NCBI RefSeq assembly: GCF_000724485.1 | Contig: NZ_CP007739.1 | Span: forward strand, 3,070,001-3,134,000 | From: Bacillus methanolicus MGA3 | GTDB taxonomy: Bacteria > Bacillota > Bacilli > Bacillales > Cytobacillaceae | Direction of reading: 5' to 3' | DNA length: 64,000 bases | In this document: positions 55,595 to 64,000 of the stretch, piece after piece | Layout of the letters: every line of letters starts with the position of its first letter | How positions within the stretch are numbered: position 1 is the first letter of the stretch | Notes under the pieces: generated by a model | The model's database searches: none | Told to the model about the DNA's origin: nothing | The model's input: the letters and a program-made list of their open reading frames with translations, nothing else | Translations under genes and position numbers: made by a program

Positions 55595-56841
55595 CAGCAA
55601 TGTTTACTGCTCACCAAACGTATGAAACGAACATTCGGTTGCCATTTTCATTTATTCTATTTGCCGTCATTGCTTTCATTCCTTCGCAATTAATTTTGTT
55701 GTTTTCCGGCCCCCAAATTGTCAATGGAGCATTCCGGATCCCCAGCGTTTGGGCTGCGGTCCATTTAGCGGTGCTCGGCTTTGCTCTTATGACAGCGATG
55801 GGTGCTATGTATCAGCTCGTTCCTGTGGCGTTTTTAACACCGATTTGGAACGAAACGTTAGGGTTTATTCAGTTTATTATAACAGCCGTTGGAATTTCAC
55901 TTTTTTCGGTGTTCCTAACGTTTAAGCCGCAATTATCGTTTATTCCCGGTCTATTACTTGTCGTTGGACTCATCCTATTTTTCATTCAAATGTTCATGAC
56001 ATTAAGTAAACAATCAAATAAAAATATAATGACTTTGTTTGTCAGCTCGGCGCTTGTTTTCTTACTGTTAACCATAGTGCTCGGCCTGACTCTTGCGTTT
56101 CACTTTTTTAGCGGAACGGAAACAATTAATCATTTATTTCTTTTAAAAACGCATTTATTATTCGGAATTTCCGGCTGGTTTACACTATTAATTATCGGTT
56201 TTTCTTATAAAATGGCGCCGATGTTTTCGTTGGCGCACGGATTTTCGATGAAGCTGGCTCGATATGTATACATTTTTTATATGAGTGGACTCATCATTTC
56301 TTTTTTCAGCTTTTTTAAAAATGATGACGTACTATTCCCTATTGGTACAATTCTTCTGTTTATTGGATTTGCATTGTTTGTTTATCATATGTTCACCATT
56401 TTACAAAAAAAAGTGAAGAAAAAGTTAGACCGGCCATTTCTCTTTGCCTTACTGGCAATTGGAATTGCTCTTCTCCTGCACGGAGCAGCTGTTTTTCTTT
56501 CTTTTGATGCATATCCGTACGGTTTTGCCATTCTTCTGTATGGATACATTTTCGGATGGGTTATCTTAAGCATCATCGGCTATTTATATAAAATCGTTCC
56601 TTTCTTATGGTGGACACACCGTTATAGCAAAAAAATTGGCAAAGAGAATGTGCCAACGTTAAAACAAATGATGAATGAAAAATTGACAGTCATCCAATGC
56701 TGTTTGTTCATTATCAGCCTTGCTGGCGCTGCTTGTGCATTCATCGTTTCAAGCTTGCCATTATTTTATATTGCACAAACTGGCATGGTTCTCTTTTCAC
56801 TTTTGTTTGCTTATTCGATCCTTTCCGTTTTATTCAAATAA
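55591..56841 (+). CDS. Multi-pass membrane protein, haem-copper/NnrS-like
   Basis: About 416 residues with about 12 membrane helices. Conserved His positions stand in membrane segments: VHLAVLGFALMTAMGAMYQL, KTHLLFGISGWFTLLIIGFS and LWWTHRYSK, as in distant relatives of haem-copper oxidase subunit I and NnrS. The start is ATG 55591 (overlapping ATGA) or 55600. The Fnr box, the DUF2249 neighbours and a nearby norB remnant suggest a role in NO or low-oxygen respiration. Exact reaction unknown. Confidence 0.7.
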   Translation: MTAMFTAHQTYETNIRLPFSFILFAVIAFIPSQLILLFSGPQIVNGAFRIPSVWAAVHLAVLGFALMTAMGAMYQLVPVAFLTPIWNETLGFIQFIITAVGISLFSVFLTFKPQLSFIPGLLLVVGLILFFIQMFMTLSKQSNKNIMTLFVSSALVFLLLTIVLGLTLAFHFFSGTETINHLFLLKTHLLFGISGWFTLLIIGFSYKMAPMFSLAHGFSMKLARYVYIFYMSGLIISFFSFFKNDDVLFPIGTILLFIGFALFVYHMFTILQKKVKKKLDRPFLFALLAIGIALLLHGAAVFLSFDAYPYGFAILLYGYIFGWVILSIIGYLYKIVPFLWWTHRYSKKIGKENVPTLKQMMNEKLTVIQCCLFIISLAGAACAFIVSSLPLFYIAQTGMVLFSLLFAYSILSVLFK

Positions 56842-56855
56842 GGAGGCTGAACAAA

Positions 56856-57152
56856 ATGATGAAAGAAAAAATTATCGAACAACTTCGCTATGTCATTGAC
56901 CCTGAATTAGGAATTAACGTCGTCGATTTAGGACTCATTTATGATATTAATATTAATGAAGGAAATGTATTCATTTTGATGACGCTTACCACACCGGGTT
57001 GTCCGCTCCACGACTCCATTGTCGGTGGTGTGAAACGAGCTCTGGCAGACATTGAGGGGATTAAAGACATCGATGTACAAATCACGTGGAATCCGCCTTG
57101 GACACCGGAGCGAATGAGTGATGAAGCATTGCGGCAATTAGGCCACCGTTAA
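56856..57152 (+). CDS. DUF59/MIP18-family (SufT/PaaD-like) protein
   Basis: 98 residues from ATG 56856 (AGGAGG at 9 nt). Family block VIDPELGINVVDLGLIYDIN, TPGCPLHDSI (the conserved Cys) and ITWNPPWTPERMS. Members help assemble or repair Fe-S clusters. It ends the Fnr-associated group, 14 bp after the membrane-protein gene. Confidence 0.9.
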   Translation: MMKEKIIEQLRYVIDPELGINVVDLGLIYDININEGNVFILMTLTTPGCPLHDSIVGGVKRALADIEGIKDIDVQITWNPPWTPERMSDEALRQLGHR

Positions 57153-57184
57153 TAATTACGTATACCAAGCCATTTTAAAAGAAT

Positions 57185-57284
57185 AAGGCTGACCCAAAAA
57201 TTAAGAGCCTGGCACCCTTAGTTACTAAATATCATTCATATTTAATGACTGCAGACGGAAGCCGGAAATTTATGGGTCAGCCTC
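57185..57284. repeat. 100-bp foldback
   Basis: AAGGCTGACCCA (57185-57196) pairs with TGGGTCAGCCT (57273-57283), extended inward by AAATT pairs. The middle contains GAGCCTGGC (a half of the GGCCTGGCC family). It separates the convergent DUF59 and cupin genes and may terminate both. Confidence 0.55.
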
Positions 57285-57321
57285 TCTATTAGGAACCTAT
57301 GCAATTCTGAAATTAATGATT

Positions 57322-57648
57322 TTATGCATTTTTTCCATCTTTGGCTAACATAACATAAAGGCTGGCATTCGTTTTTCCGTTATTCGTAAAAGCCATCTCT
57401 TCGTCTCCAGGACAAAAAACAACGTCATCTTTTACGACATCGATTTGTTCTTGATTGATCGAAAACACACCTTGTCCTTGTAAAACTAACAAATATACAT
57501 TAGCTCCTGGATGTTTATGTGCAGGCAGTGATTGCCCTGGTTCAAAGTTCAAAACAAAGACCGTGCTATCTCCCTCATTGAAAATGACGTGTTTTGTAAA
57601 CCTTTCTTTGTTGTATTCAACGAAATCAGTTAACTTTTGTTTTTTCAT
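57322..57648 (-). CDS. Small cupin protein
   Basis: 108 residues, single cupin barrel: FEPGQSLPAHKHPGANVYLL (motif 1 with HxH) and GDEEMAFTNNGKTNASLYVM (motif 2). AAGGGAG precedes ATG 57648. Small cupins of this type often sense or bind a metal or small ligand. Its position between NO-related genes suggests a link to that stress. Confidence 0.88.
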   Translation of the reverse strand: MKKQKLTDFVEYNKERFTKHVIFNEGDSTVFVLNFEPGQSLPAHKHPGANVYLLVLQGQGVFSINQEQIDVVKDDVVFCPGDEEMAFTNNGKTNASLYVMLAKDGKNA

Positions 57649-57712
57649 GTGTTCTCCCTTCTCTTTCCATTACTTATACCCTTTTTACAGGATGGGCAAA
57701 CTTGCAGCTCCT

Positions 57713-58014
57713 TCATGTTAACACCGTGTCATCCTTCTCTGGGTCGTAATTTTCTGTAGACTGATTCAAACTATTCGCTTCTTTTTTTATGGACCATCCC
57801 GTTTTTAAACCGAGGATAAACCAGCCTAAAGCGAAAGCTCCGATCGCAAAAATCGTATCACCAATAATACGAATCCAATGAAACGTTTGAACGATGTCTT
57901 GCTTTAAAAATTCCGCCGATCTTGCATACCACATTCCGTGTTCGACACTTGCACATGTCTGCATTAATCCAATTGGCAATAAGCTTATAAGGACCATTAA
58001 AGCGAGTCCGATAT
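57713..58014 (-). pseudogene. norB: C-terminal stump of quinol nitric oxide reductase (NorB/NorZ)
   Basis: From ATG 57997 this gives 94 residues, LLPIGLMQTCASVEHGMWYA, then IRIIGDTIFAIGAFALGWF, and a charged tail. These match the last two helices of qNorB-type NO reductases. The frame extends upstream only to NIGLAL, then a TGA. AAAGGAGG lies just beyond, as if an internal deletion joined the gene start to its end. Catalytic His residues are missing, so it is not functional. Confidence 0.75.
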
Positions 58015-58186
58015 TGATTGTTCAAAACGCCCTCCTTTATTTTTTACTAATATTTTCTCAAGTTAGCGTTTTTATGTGAGGAATTGCTGATAGAGCCCTG
58101 AATGGAATAATCTAGGAATAGAGGATTTCTTTTGTTAATCTAGTGAATGAAGGGTTGAATAGAATAAGGCATAAGGGTTGATGGAA

Positions 58187-58582
58187 ATGGTAAACGATCG
58201 AAAGATGGCGAACGTGCGCATCAAACGCATTTACTCGCCGGTAGAAAATGAAGATGGGTGCCGCATTTTTGTGGATCGCTTGTGGCCGAGAGGCATCTCA
58301 AAAACGGAAGCGCGATGGGATCTTTGGTTCCGAGAGGTCGCACCCAGTCCTGAACTTCGCAAATGGTTCGGCCACAAGCCTGAACGGTTCGCGGACTTCC
58401 GCCAACGATATGCTAGGGAACTCGCGGAAGACCCGGTACGCCGCGACAAGATAGAACAATTGCGGGAATTGGCCCAGCAAGGAACGATCACACTTCTATA
58501 TGCTGCAAAGGATGAAAGGCATAATCACGCGGCCGTTTTACGGGACGTCGTATTGCAAGGTTTTCAGCCTGAGGAGGAATAA
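58187..58582 (+). CDS. DUF488 protein
   Basis: About 131 residues from ATG 58187 (AAGGG at 10 nt). DUF488 signature VRIKRIYSP, RIFVDRLWPRGISKTEARWD, LRKWFGHKPERFADFRQRYA, and TLLYAAKDERHNHA. Function unknown; often found near stress genes. The segment has clearly higher GC than its surroundings, and a small gene follows after 1 bp. Confidence 0.88.
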   Translation: MVNDRKMANVRIKRIYSPVENEDGCRIFVDRLWPRGISKTEARWDLWFREVAPSPELRKWFGHKPERFADFRQRYARELAEDPVRRDKIEQLRELAQQGTITLLYAAKDERHNHAAVLRDVVLQGFQPEEE

Positions 58583-58583
58583 A

Positions 58584-58712
58584 GTGAATGAATTCATCCG
58601 GGAACTGTGCGGTCTGAGGGAGGAAATCTATTGCCGGGACGGCTTTCTCGACGGCATCATAACTGAAAAATGGCTGCGCAAAAGTGGATATTTTTTTGAC
58701 GAAAGCGTTTAA
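58584..58712 (+). CDS. Small protein (42 residues) downstream of DUF488
   Basis: GTG 58584 follows GAGGAGG and reads 42 residues (LREEIYCRDGFLDGIITEKW, then a Phe/Asp/Glu end). One base after the DUF488 stop and similar GC, so likely co-transcribed. Not recognised. Confidence 0.6.
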   Translation: MNEFIRELCGLREEIYCRDGFLDGIITEKWLRKSGYFFDESV

Positions 58713-58800
58713 TAAGTATTACAGCTAATTTTAGAAGATACTCTTAAATGCCTATTGATTAACTTGAGTTTCGTCAGAAATTGAAAAGGAGGATTTTTCT

Positions 58801-59334
58801 ATGGATGTTTTGACAGCGATTGATAAACGCCGAGAGATCACTCACTTCAGTCCGGATCCCATTCCAGATGAAGTATTGGACAAGTTGGTAAAATCTTTAT
58901 ATCTTTCTCCCAGTGGAAATAATCTCCCTTCACGGGAATTTATACTGGTAACCAAACGTGAAACATTGAAGGCATTAACGCCTACGACTCCATATATGAA
59001 ATGGCTTGAAAATGCAGCGGCGGCTGTTATTATCATCGGAAATCCGGATCTGAGCAAATACTGGCTCCAGGATGCTACACTTGCCGGTGGATATTTGTGG
59101 TTGACTGCCGCATCTCTTGGACTTGGCGCTGCCTGGGGAGCCGTGTACCATTCGGAAGATCCGGAAGAATCATCCAGACGTGAAAGTTTTGTGCGTGAAC
59201 AACTTGCCATCCCCAATCACTATCGGGTGGTTTCCATCATTGGTCTCGGATTCCCCGCCAAAGAACCGCCCGCTAAGGAAATGTATCCATTGGATCGCGT
59301 TTTTCACCGTGAGGCATACAAAAGAAAAGAATAG
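58801..59334 (+). CDS. Nitroreductase-family protein
   Basis: 177 residues. FMN-dependent nitroreductase fold: AIDKRREITHFSPDPIPDEV, SPSGNNLPSREFILV, LQDATLAGGYLWLTAASLGL and VSIIGLGFPAKEPPAKE. AAAGGAGG precedes ATG 58801. Would reduce nitro compounds or quinones with NAD(P)H; substrate unknown. Followed by a strong terminator. Confidence 0.9.
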   Translation: MDVLTAIDKRREITHFSPDPIPDEVLDKLVKSLYLSPSGNNLPSREFILVTKRETLKALTPTTPYMKWLENAAAAVIIIGNPDLSKYWLQDATLAGGYLWLTAASLGLGAAWGAVYHSEDPEESSRRESFVREQLAIPNHYRVVSIIGLGFPAKEPPAKEMYPLDRVFHREAYKRKE

Positions 59335-59407
59335 AAAGGTGCACCAAAAAATATATGTATATAAAACTGTCAAACTGGAAAAGCTTATAATGTATTCCCC
59401 TTTTATT

Positions 59408-59445
59408 AAAAAAGCATCTGCCCGTTGGCAGATGCACTTTTTTTG
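59408..59445 (+). terminator. Terminator of the nitroreductase gene
   Basis: GCATCTGCC (59414-59422) and GGCAGATGC (59427-59435) followed by an eight-T run. Confidence 0.9.
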
Positions 59446-59555
59446 GCGTGTTTCTTCCTAATCTTATAGACATAAAAAAAGATAGGCCGTAGGAAATTCA
59501 TAAGTTCTTGTACCACACTGAATAAAAAATTTATTTTATGTATAAATTTGTATTT

Positions 59556-59571
59556 AATCAAACGTTTGATT
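59556..59571. repeat. AATCAAACGTTTGATT palindrome, copy 3
   Basis: Identical core to copy 1; followed by AATAAATGAATTG and AAGCCCAATTT. It is next to the duplicated nuclease fragment. Confidence 0.7.
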
Positions 59572-59609
59572 AATAAATGAATTGTACAAGCCCAATTTAC
59601 TTTTAAGAA

Positions 59610-59840
59610 AAGCAAAATGTATTCGAAAAAATTTCAGGCAGCGACCAACAAAAAGGAGTTTTTTGGTTGAGAATCCAACAAGATTATAGACCTTGTCATA
59701 TTTCGGCTGTACAGTTCCTAATAGTGTCTGAATAAGTACCGGATCATGGTCGCTTGCACGTCCGTGCTCCTCCATGAAGGATGAGTTTATATGGACAATA
59801 TCGACGATTGTTGATTGTGCCATGTTATTAGATACTAAAT
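59610..59840 (-). pseudogene. Duplicated internal fragment of the secreted nuclease gene
   Basis: The minus strand from 59823 gives AQSTIVDIVHINSSFMEE, SDHDPVLIQT, and YNLVGFSTKKL, nearly identical to residues of the nuclease gene at 62195-62349. It then jumps directly to sequence equal to that gene's end (61838-61875). The roughly 320 bp between them in the parent are absent. It has no start region, so it is a decayed partial copy. Confidence 0.85.
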
Positions 59841-59898
59841 AGGTAATAATTGCCGAGAAGATCCTTACTTCAACCTAATTCAACCTAAATAAGTAACG

Positions 59899-59940
59899 AA
59901 AAAAGAAAAAGAACCAGAGCTGCGTAGCCCTGATTCCTTC
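59899..59940 (-). terminator. Terminator of the lipoprotein gene
   Basis: AACCAGAGCT (59912-59921) pairs with AGCCCTGATT (59926-59935), T-run on the minus strand. Confidence 0.65.
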
Positions 59941-60002
59941 GCTTAACTGAATTTATACTGTCTACTTTTCGGATCGCAGTGCACAGGCACCGAGTCCAAT
60001 CC

Positions 60003-61043
60003 TCAATTAGTAAACGATGTCAAGATTTTATAAAGAACACTGCGTTTTTTATCTAATGTCGCCAAAAATTCTTCCCTTGTTGCATTTTCCGTTAAATAAC
60101 TGGAATACTTAATCTTTTTAGCGGTCACCGGCTTATTGATATTCCATGTTTCATTCTCGACATGCAGGCGGATGCCTTTCAGTCCGCTATCATCCTCTAT
60201 ACTTGCAATGTTCAGATCGGATGACGATTTTCTCTCGAAGAAATTTCGATCTAACAAAATATCAGTTTTAAAATAGTTTTTTGCACTTAACAATTTTGAT
60301 TTTTTCAGCTCAGGCAAATTCTGAGTCACTTGCATTTTGAACTCCTGCAGACCGGCTTTGAATTCAGCGGCTGTCATGCTAGAATCGCCGCCTGTCGCCT
60401 TGTTTAGTTCATTCACAGCATTAACAATTTGTGTAATTGCCTTTTCGTTTTTTAATAAATTGTTGAGAAACGCCAACAGAAATTCCGGAGCTTCGTTCGC
60501 ATATATTTCTGCATGCACTTTATATCCTGCAACTGTGCCACCTTGCACTTTCTCTGATTTAGTTTGTACACTAATGTGTTTAGGATTTGGTAAATTTTTC
60601 ACAATAGGTTCACAAATCTTAGTTTGCAAGTCTTGAACCCATTTCTCATTTTGCGATGTTCCGTTATCCATCGGAATGCGAATCGGTTTTGTGGCGTTAT
60701 CTATTAAAAGAACCATTTCTTTTTGATCCGCATATAATCGAAAAGGGATTTTTCCTTTTTGAAGAATTACATTCCCCTCAAGTGACAGCGTATTGATGTT
60801 TTGCATTTTAGTCTGAACCGTAAGCTGCGCATGATTGAGGAGATCTAGCACTTTCAGTAAATCTTTATCTTTCACTTGCGCTTTATTGTACGTTAAGTGC
60901 CAAGAAGCTGTCATTTTACTCTCAGCGGACTTAATTCTTGAACTGTTTAGAACCATTTGATTGAGATTAACACCCTTAATAGATTGACACCCTGTAAGGA
61001 ATAATATAGATGTTAATAAAGCAAGAATGAGCTTTTTTACCAT
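60003..61043 (-). CDS. Lipoprotein of unknown function
   Basis: 346 residues. Signal with lipobox LTGC (Cys at about residue 19), then a beta-rich body resembling LolA/DUF6612-type lipoproteins (KMTASWHLTYNKAQVKDKDL, VAGYKVHAEIYANE). GGAGGAG precedes ATG 61043. Anchored outside the membrane; partner unknown. The 61044-61788 gap holds an AT-rich stretch with no supported gene. Confidence 0.8.
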   Translation of the reverse strand: MVKKLILALLTSILFLTGCQSIKGVNLNQMVLNSSRIKSAESKMTASWHLTYNKAQVKDKDLLKVLDLLNHAQLTVQTKMQNINTLSLEGNVILQKGKIPFRLYADQKEMVLLIDNATKPIRIPMDNGTSQNEKWVQDLQTKICEPIVKNLPNPKHISVQTKSEKVQGGTVAGYKVHAEIYANEAPEFLLAFLNNLLKNEKAITQIVNAVNELNKATGGDSSMTAAEFKAGLQEFKMQVTQNLPELKKSKLLSAKNYFKTDILLDRNFFERKSSSDLNIASIEDDSGLKGIRLHVENETWNINKPVTAKKIKYSSYLTENATREEFLATLDKKRSVLYKILTSFTN

Positions 61044-61788
61044 TTAAAACTCCTCCAACATATCATCATTGATTTTTGATATTCCTTTCATAGATAGGCT
61101 GAATTACGTTCATCTCCTACACATAACCCTGAGAGAGGTTAATGCTTACACCAGTAAGAGTCGTAGATGCATAGCCGATTAAGATGCTAATAATAGAATT
61201 GCTATAATTGACAAAGAAATCACTTTCATGACATTCTAAACCCAATTATATCCCCTCCCTTTTATAGAAATTTTTACATAAGTATGTTTTGTTTGACAAG
61301 TAAAAAAATACAAAATATACGGTGAATTTGTACACAACCTTGATATATAAATTCAGTTTATAATGCCGACTGTTTAATCAACCTGATGTTAGTCTAGATT
61401 ATAGACACGACGAATAGAGAAATATTTAGTAAATCTATCAAACATCACTAGCAATGAATTCCACAAAAAAAGCCTCGCAGAGATTTCTCTCCGCAAATCT
61501 TTCCTCTTCATTAAGAACGGGGGAATGAATAAGAATTTAATTAGACACTTGGTGCATAACTTAGCACGGTGTTCGCTGCTGCCATCTGCCTTAAACACTC
61601 CAATTTATTAAAAAAAGAGAGATTGCAAACAAGAGATTAATATAGAATTCATTGAGCGGTTACTGTCCCGACAGTTTCTTTTTAAAACCATGTATATTTG
61701 TAGCATTAACCTTCATTGGTATCGTAAATCTTATTACAAATCACCAATCGATCGAGAAAGATTAATAAAATTAAGTATAGAAGTGTAT

Positions 61789-64000
61789 TCAGATGGATGT
61801 TTTACTGAGAATTGATGCCCAATATAGAGCCGAAAAGAAACATGTATTCGAAAAATTTCGGCTAGCGACCAACAAAAAAGGAGAAGTAATCACTTCTCCC
61901 TTTGAATCCTTGAATATGATATTTGAAGTGTCGACTCCATCCGTTTTCGTCCATAATTGAACGTTTTCTGCTCCTCTAATTTCTTTTACATTGGCATTGT
62001 CGATTAATACTTCTTTTATTTCAGCACCGCTTAAGTCGATGACAGCATCTTTTGAAGTAGGGCTGATCACGATTTTCGTATTTTTTAGACCTTCACCTTT
62101 AAGGGTTGCTGAGTTCTTTAACAAGATTCCTTCTCTAATTACTGAAGTGCTGTCCATGTTGATTAGTGAGTTGGCCGCTTGAATGGTTAGTTTTTTGGTT
62201 GAGAATCCAACAAGGTTATAGACCTTGTCATATTTCGGCTGTACAGTTCCTAATTGTGTCTGAATGAGCACCGGATCATGGTCGCTTGCTCGTCCTTGCT
62301 CCTCCATAAAGGATGAGTTTATATGGACAATATCGACGATTGTTGATTGTGCCAAGTTATTAGATACTAAAATGTGATCAAGCACTTGGGAGTTTCCTTG
62401 ATACGTATACGAATAGCGTTCTTCTGCAGGAACTTTCTCGATCATGTTCGTTAATTCATTTCCTTTGAGTGTTTTTAAAGGATTTGAGAATTCGAAATCA
62501 TTAAAGTCTCCTAATACCACAATCTTTGCATTCGGATCTTTTGATTGAACATCTTTTACAAAGCTGTTAACGATTCTAGCAATTTCAAGGCGTTTTGCCT
62601 CACTTGATAGAACCGGAGGCTGTACCTTACCGAATAAAGGAAGGTCCCCGCTTTTTGAATTGAAATGATTTGCTATGACAATCACATTTTTTCCGTTAAA
62701 TTCGAACTGTGCTGCAAGCGGCTTACGGCTGGAATCAAATGCAGGGTTTGTCGGGTCAATGCGGCCCGGATTTAATGTCAGCTTTCCATTTTCGAAACCA
62801 ACTGCTTGTGCAGCAGTACCTTTTGGCGCTTCTACAAGAGATACCCGGTCTTTTTTATAAAGGAATCCGACGCGGATATTTCCGCCAGGTGCACCGCCGT
62901 CCTTATTATTTTCCGGATCGATATCGGTATAAGCGTATTCCGGCCCCCCAAGTTCTTTAATTTTGTTGATTAATTTTGCAAAACTTTGATCAGCATTGGT
63001 ATTTCCGCTGTCTGTTTCCCCGTCATTATCCTGAATTTCTGATAAACCGATAATATCCGGCTGCTTCAGATTTTCAACAATTGCTTGTGCTAACTTTGTT
63101 ACCTTTGCGTCATCCGTTTTCGCTGAAAAATTTTCTACATTGTAAGAAGCAATTGTCAGTTTCTCTGGGTCTGGAGTAATCGTTGTTGTTTCACGAGTTG
63201 TTGATCCTTCAATAAGCGGCGGTAAATCAGCCTTTTTGCTTAAAACTTTATAGTTGCTGTAGCTATAACTGACAACACCCTTGATTGAACCATTAAAATG
63301 ATCTCCCGTTTTTGCCACGAAGTTTTCGTCATTAATATCAATCATAATTCTTTCAGGGTTGTAGTCTGTTTCTGAAATTTTTAATCCGCCGGCTATTGTA
63401 TTCGTCGGAATGGATTCAGGAACAACGATGACCTCACCATATTTTTGCGGTGCAACAACCTTTGGATTATCAACCTGAACAAGCATTCCTTCTAAGCTTT
63501 CAAAAAAGTCAATTCCGTCTTCTTCCGGATCAAATTTAGTAAAACTGTCATTATCGATTATTTCAGTCGGAAGTTTGCGATCTTTTCCAATCACAACAGG
63601 GGCAGGAAGCGGTTGTCCGCTTGAAACTTTTACAATGGAGCCCGATGACGCATTTATTTCGGTAACCGGCAAATCGGTTTGTAATTTTTCAGCATAACCC
63701 TCTAATACATATTCCTTCACTTGTCCAGTTACCTTCACAATGTCACCAACATTTACGCCATGAGATTTTTTATAAACTAATATTCCTTCTGATGTCTTAT
63801 CATCATGATCCGGCTGTAAATCTTGCATATAAAAATTATTAGCATCAACCACATACGTTATGATTCCTTCTACATCTGTTACATTTTTTCCATCTAATGG
63901 CGAAGTGTGCCCTGCACCTTGAATATCATGAATGCGAATCCCACCATCTTGAACGATGTATTGAAAAGCAGCTACATCACTGTTTTGTAATCCATCCTTT
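61789..64000 (-). CDS. Secreted endonuclease/exonuclease/phosphatase protein (5' part beyond window)
   Basis: The frame is open from 64000 to 61789 (about 736 residues), so the start lies off the window. Order: an OB-fold-like segment (DVEGIITYVVDANNFYMQDL), a second OB-like part, then a complete EEP nuclease domain with IASYNVENF, IGLSEIQD, IANHFNS, VVLGDFNDF and GRASDHDPVL. A beta-solenoid-like C-terminal part (LINMDSTSVIREGILLKN) follows, with a final 30 residues that look like read-through of a terminator. Resembles Bacillus YhcR-type extracellular nucleases. Confidence 0.88.
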   Translation of the reverse strand, partial: KDGLQNSDVAAFQYIVQDGGIRIHDIQGAGHTSPLDGKNVTDVEGIITYVVDANNFYMQDLQPDHDDKTSEGILVYKKSHGVNVGDIVKVTGQVKEYVLEGYAEKLQTDLPVTEINASSGSIVKVSSGQPLPAPVVIGKDRKLPTEIIDNDSFTKFDPEEDGIDFFESLEGMLVQVDNPKVVAPQKYGEVIVVPESIPTNTIAGGLKISETDYNPERIMIDINDENFVAKTGDHFNGSIKGVVSYSYSNYKVLSKKADLPPLIEGSTTRETTTITPDPEKLTIASYNVENFSAKTDDAKVTKLAQAIVENLKQPDIIGLSEIQDNDGETDSGNTNADQSFAKLINKIKELGGPEYAYTDIDPENNKDGGAPGGNIRVGFLYKKDRVSLVEAPKGTAAQAVGFENGKLTLNPGRIDPTNPAFDSSRKPLAAQFEFNGKNVIVIANHFNSKSGDLPLFGKVQPPVLSSEAKRLEIARIVNSFVKDVQSKDPNAKIVVLGDFNDFEFSNPLKTLKGNELTNMIEKVPAEERYSYTYQGNSQVLDHILVSNNLAQSTIVDIVHINSSFMEEQGRASDHDPVLIQTQLGTVQPKYDKVYNLVGFSTKKLTIQAANSLINMDSTSVIREGILLKNSATLKGEGLKNTKIVISPTSKDAVIDLSGAEIKEVLIDNANVKEIRGAENVQLWTKTDGVDTSNIIFKDSKGEVITSPFLLVASRNFSNTCFFSALYWASILSKTSI

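Noticed and set aside
61389..61598. 69-codon minus-strand frame in the gap before the nuclease gene
   Set aside because: No start signal, no recognisable domain; AT-rich spacer is the simpler reading.
61690..61790. Plus-strand fragment resembling an integrase or transposase end (SYYKSPIDRERLIKLS)
   Set aside because: Too short and without upstream continuation to assign.

Overview
The window looks like a chromosomal segment of a low-GC Gram-positive Bacillaceae member, probably near Geobacillus, Parageobacillus or Aeribacillus. This rests on AGGAGG-type ribosome binding sites, two surface proteins whose N-terminal domain matches the secondary-cell-wall-polymer-binding domain of the Geobacillus S-layer protein SbsC, GlnR/TnrA- and Fnr-type operators, a CapA/CapB/YwqE tyrosine-phosphorylation module, and many intrinsic terminators. 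Species was not determined.

Layout. (1) 1-3622: the start of a urea ABC transporter operon, urtA-urtB-urtC-urtD (minus strand; urtD is cut by the window edge), behind a promoter with GlnR/TnrA-like boxes and a hairpin-rich leader. (2) 3.6-5.8 kb: a decayed ISL3-type transposase and a 113-bp foldback. (3) 5.8-13.6 kb: two large SbsC-type surface proteins with a galE gene between them. (4) 14-17.5 kb: a small secreted protein, a one-pass membrane protein, and manC for GDP-mannose. (5) 18-34 kb: a surface glycan locus, all minus strand. In transcription order it holds an LCP ligase, CapA/Wzz activator, CapB BY-kinase, YwqE-type phosphatase, a wrecked galU, an initiating sugar-phosphate transferase, a Wzx flippase, UDP-galactopyranose mutase (glf), a GT2 transferase, a GT4 transferase, a Wzy-like polymerase, and two more GT4 transferases. 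The presence of glf implies a galactofuranose-containing polymer. Transposase scars (IS4-type) and an IS21-like MITE interrupt it. (6) 34.6 kb: a second galE, about 94% identical to the first, whose catalytic Tyr is replaced by Asp.

(7) 35.6-40.1 kb: a tightly coupled five-gene operon around a Ycf46-like AAA+ ATPase with a coiled-coil membrane protein and three small unknown proteins. This is the best candidate for an undescribed system. (8) 40.4-48.6 kb: secreted proteins. Three share a KKGQIGK-type domain, one is a GH108-type lysozyme with three SH3-like repeats, and one is a SpoIID/LytB protein whose SH3 tail is frameshifted. A c-di-GMP-I riboswitch precedes a small unknown ORF and an excisionase-like DNA-binding protein. 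(9) 48.9-53.1 kb: an HTH protein and a higher-GC AraC regulator/MFS/aldo-keto reductase cassette. (10) 53.3-58 kb: an SRPBCC protein, a VOC protein, then an Fnr-box-associated group (three DUF2249 proteins, a zinc-ribbon microprotein, a haem-copper-like membrane protein, a DUF59 protein), a cupin and the C-terminal stump of a quinol nitric oxide reductase. (11) 58.2-64 kb: DUF488 protein, nitroreductase, a duplicated nuclease fragment, a lipoprotein, and a large secreted endonuclease/exonuclease/phosphatase protein running off the right edge.

How it fits together: most of the window builds and decorates the cell envelope (nucleotide sugars, glycan assembly, export control, attachment, surface proteins, wall hydrolases). 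The remainder handles nitrogen scavenging and low-oxygen/NO physiology. Several pathways carry damage (galU, galE copy 2, norB, SpoIID tail), so the strain seems to be remodelling both its surface glycan and its denitrification capacity.
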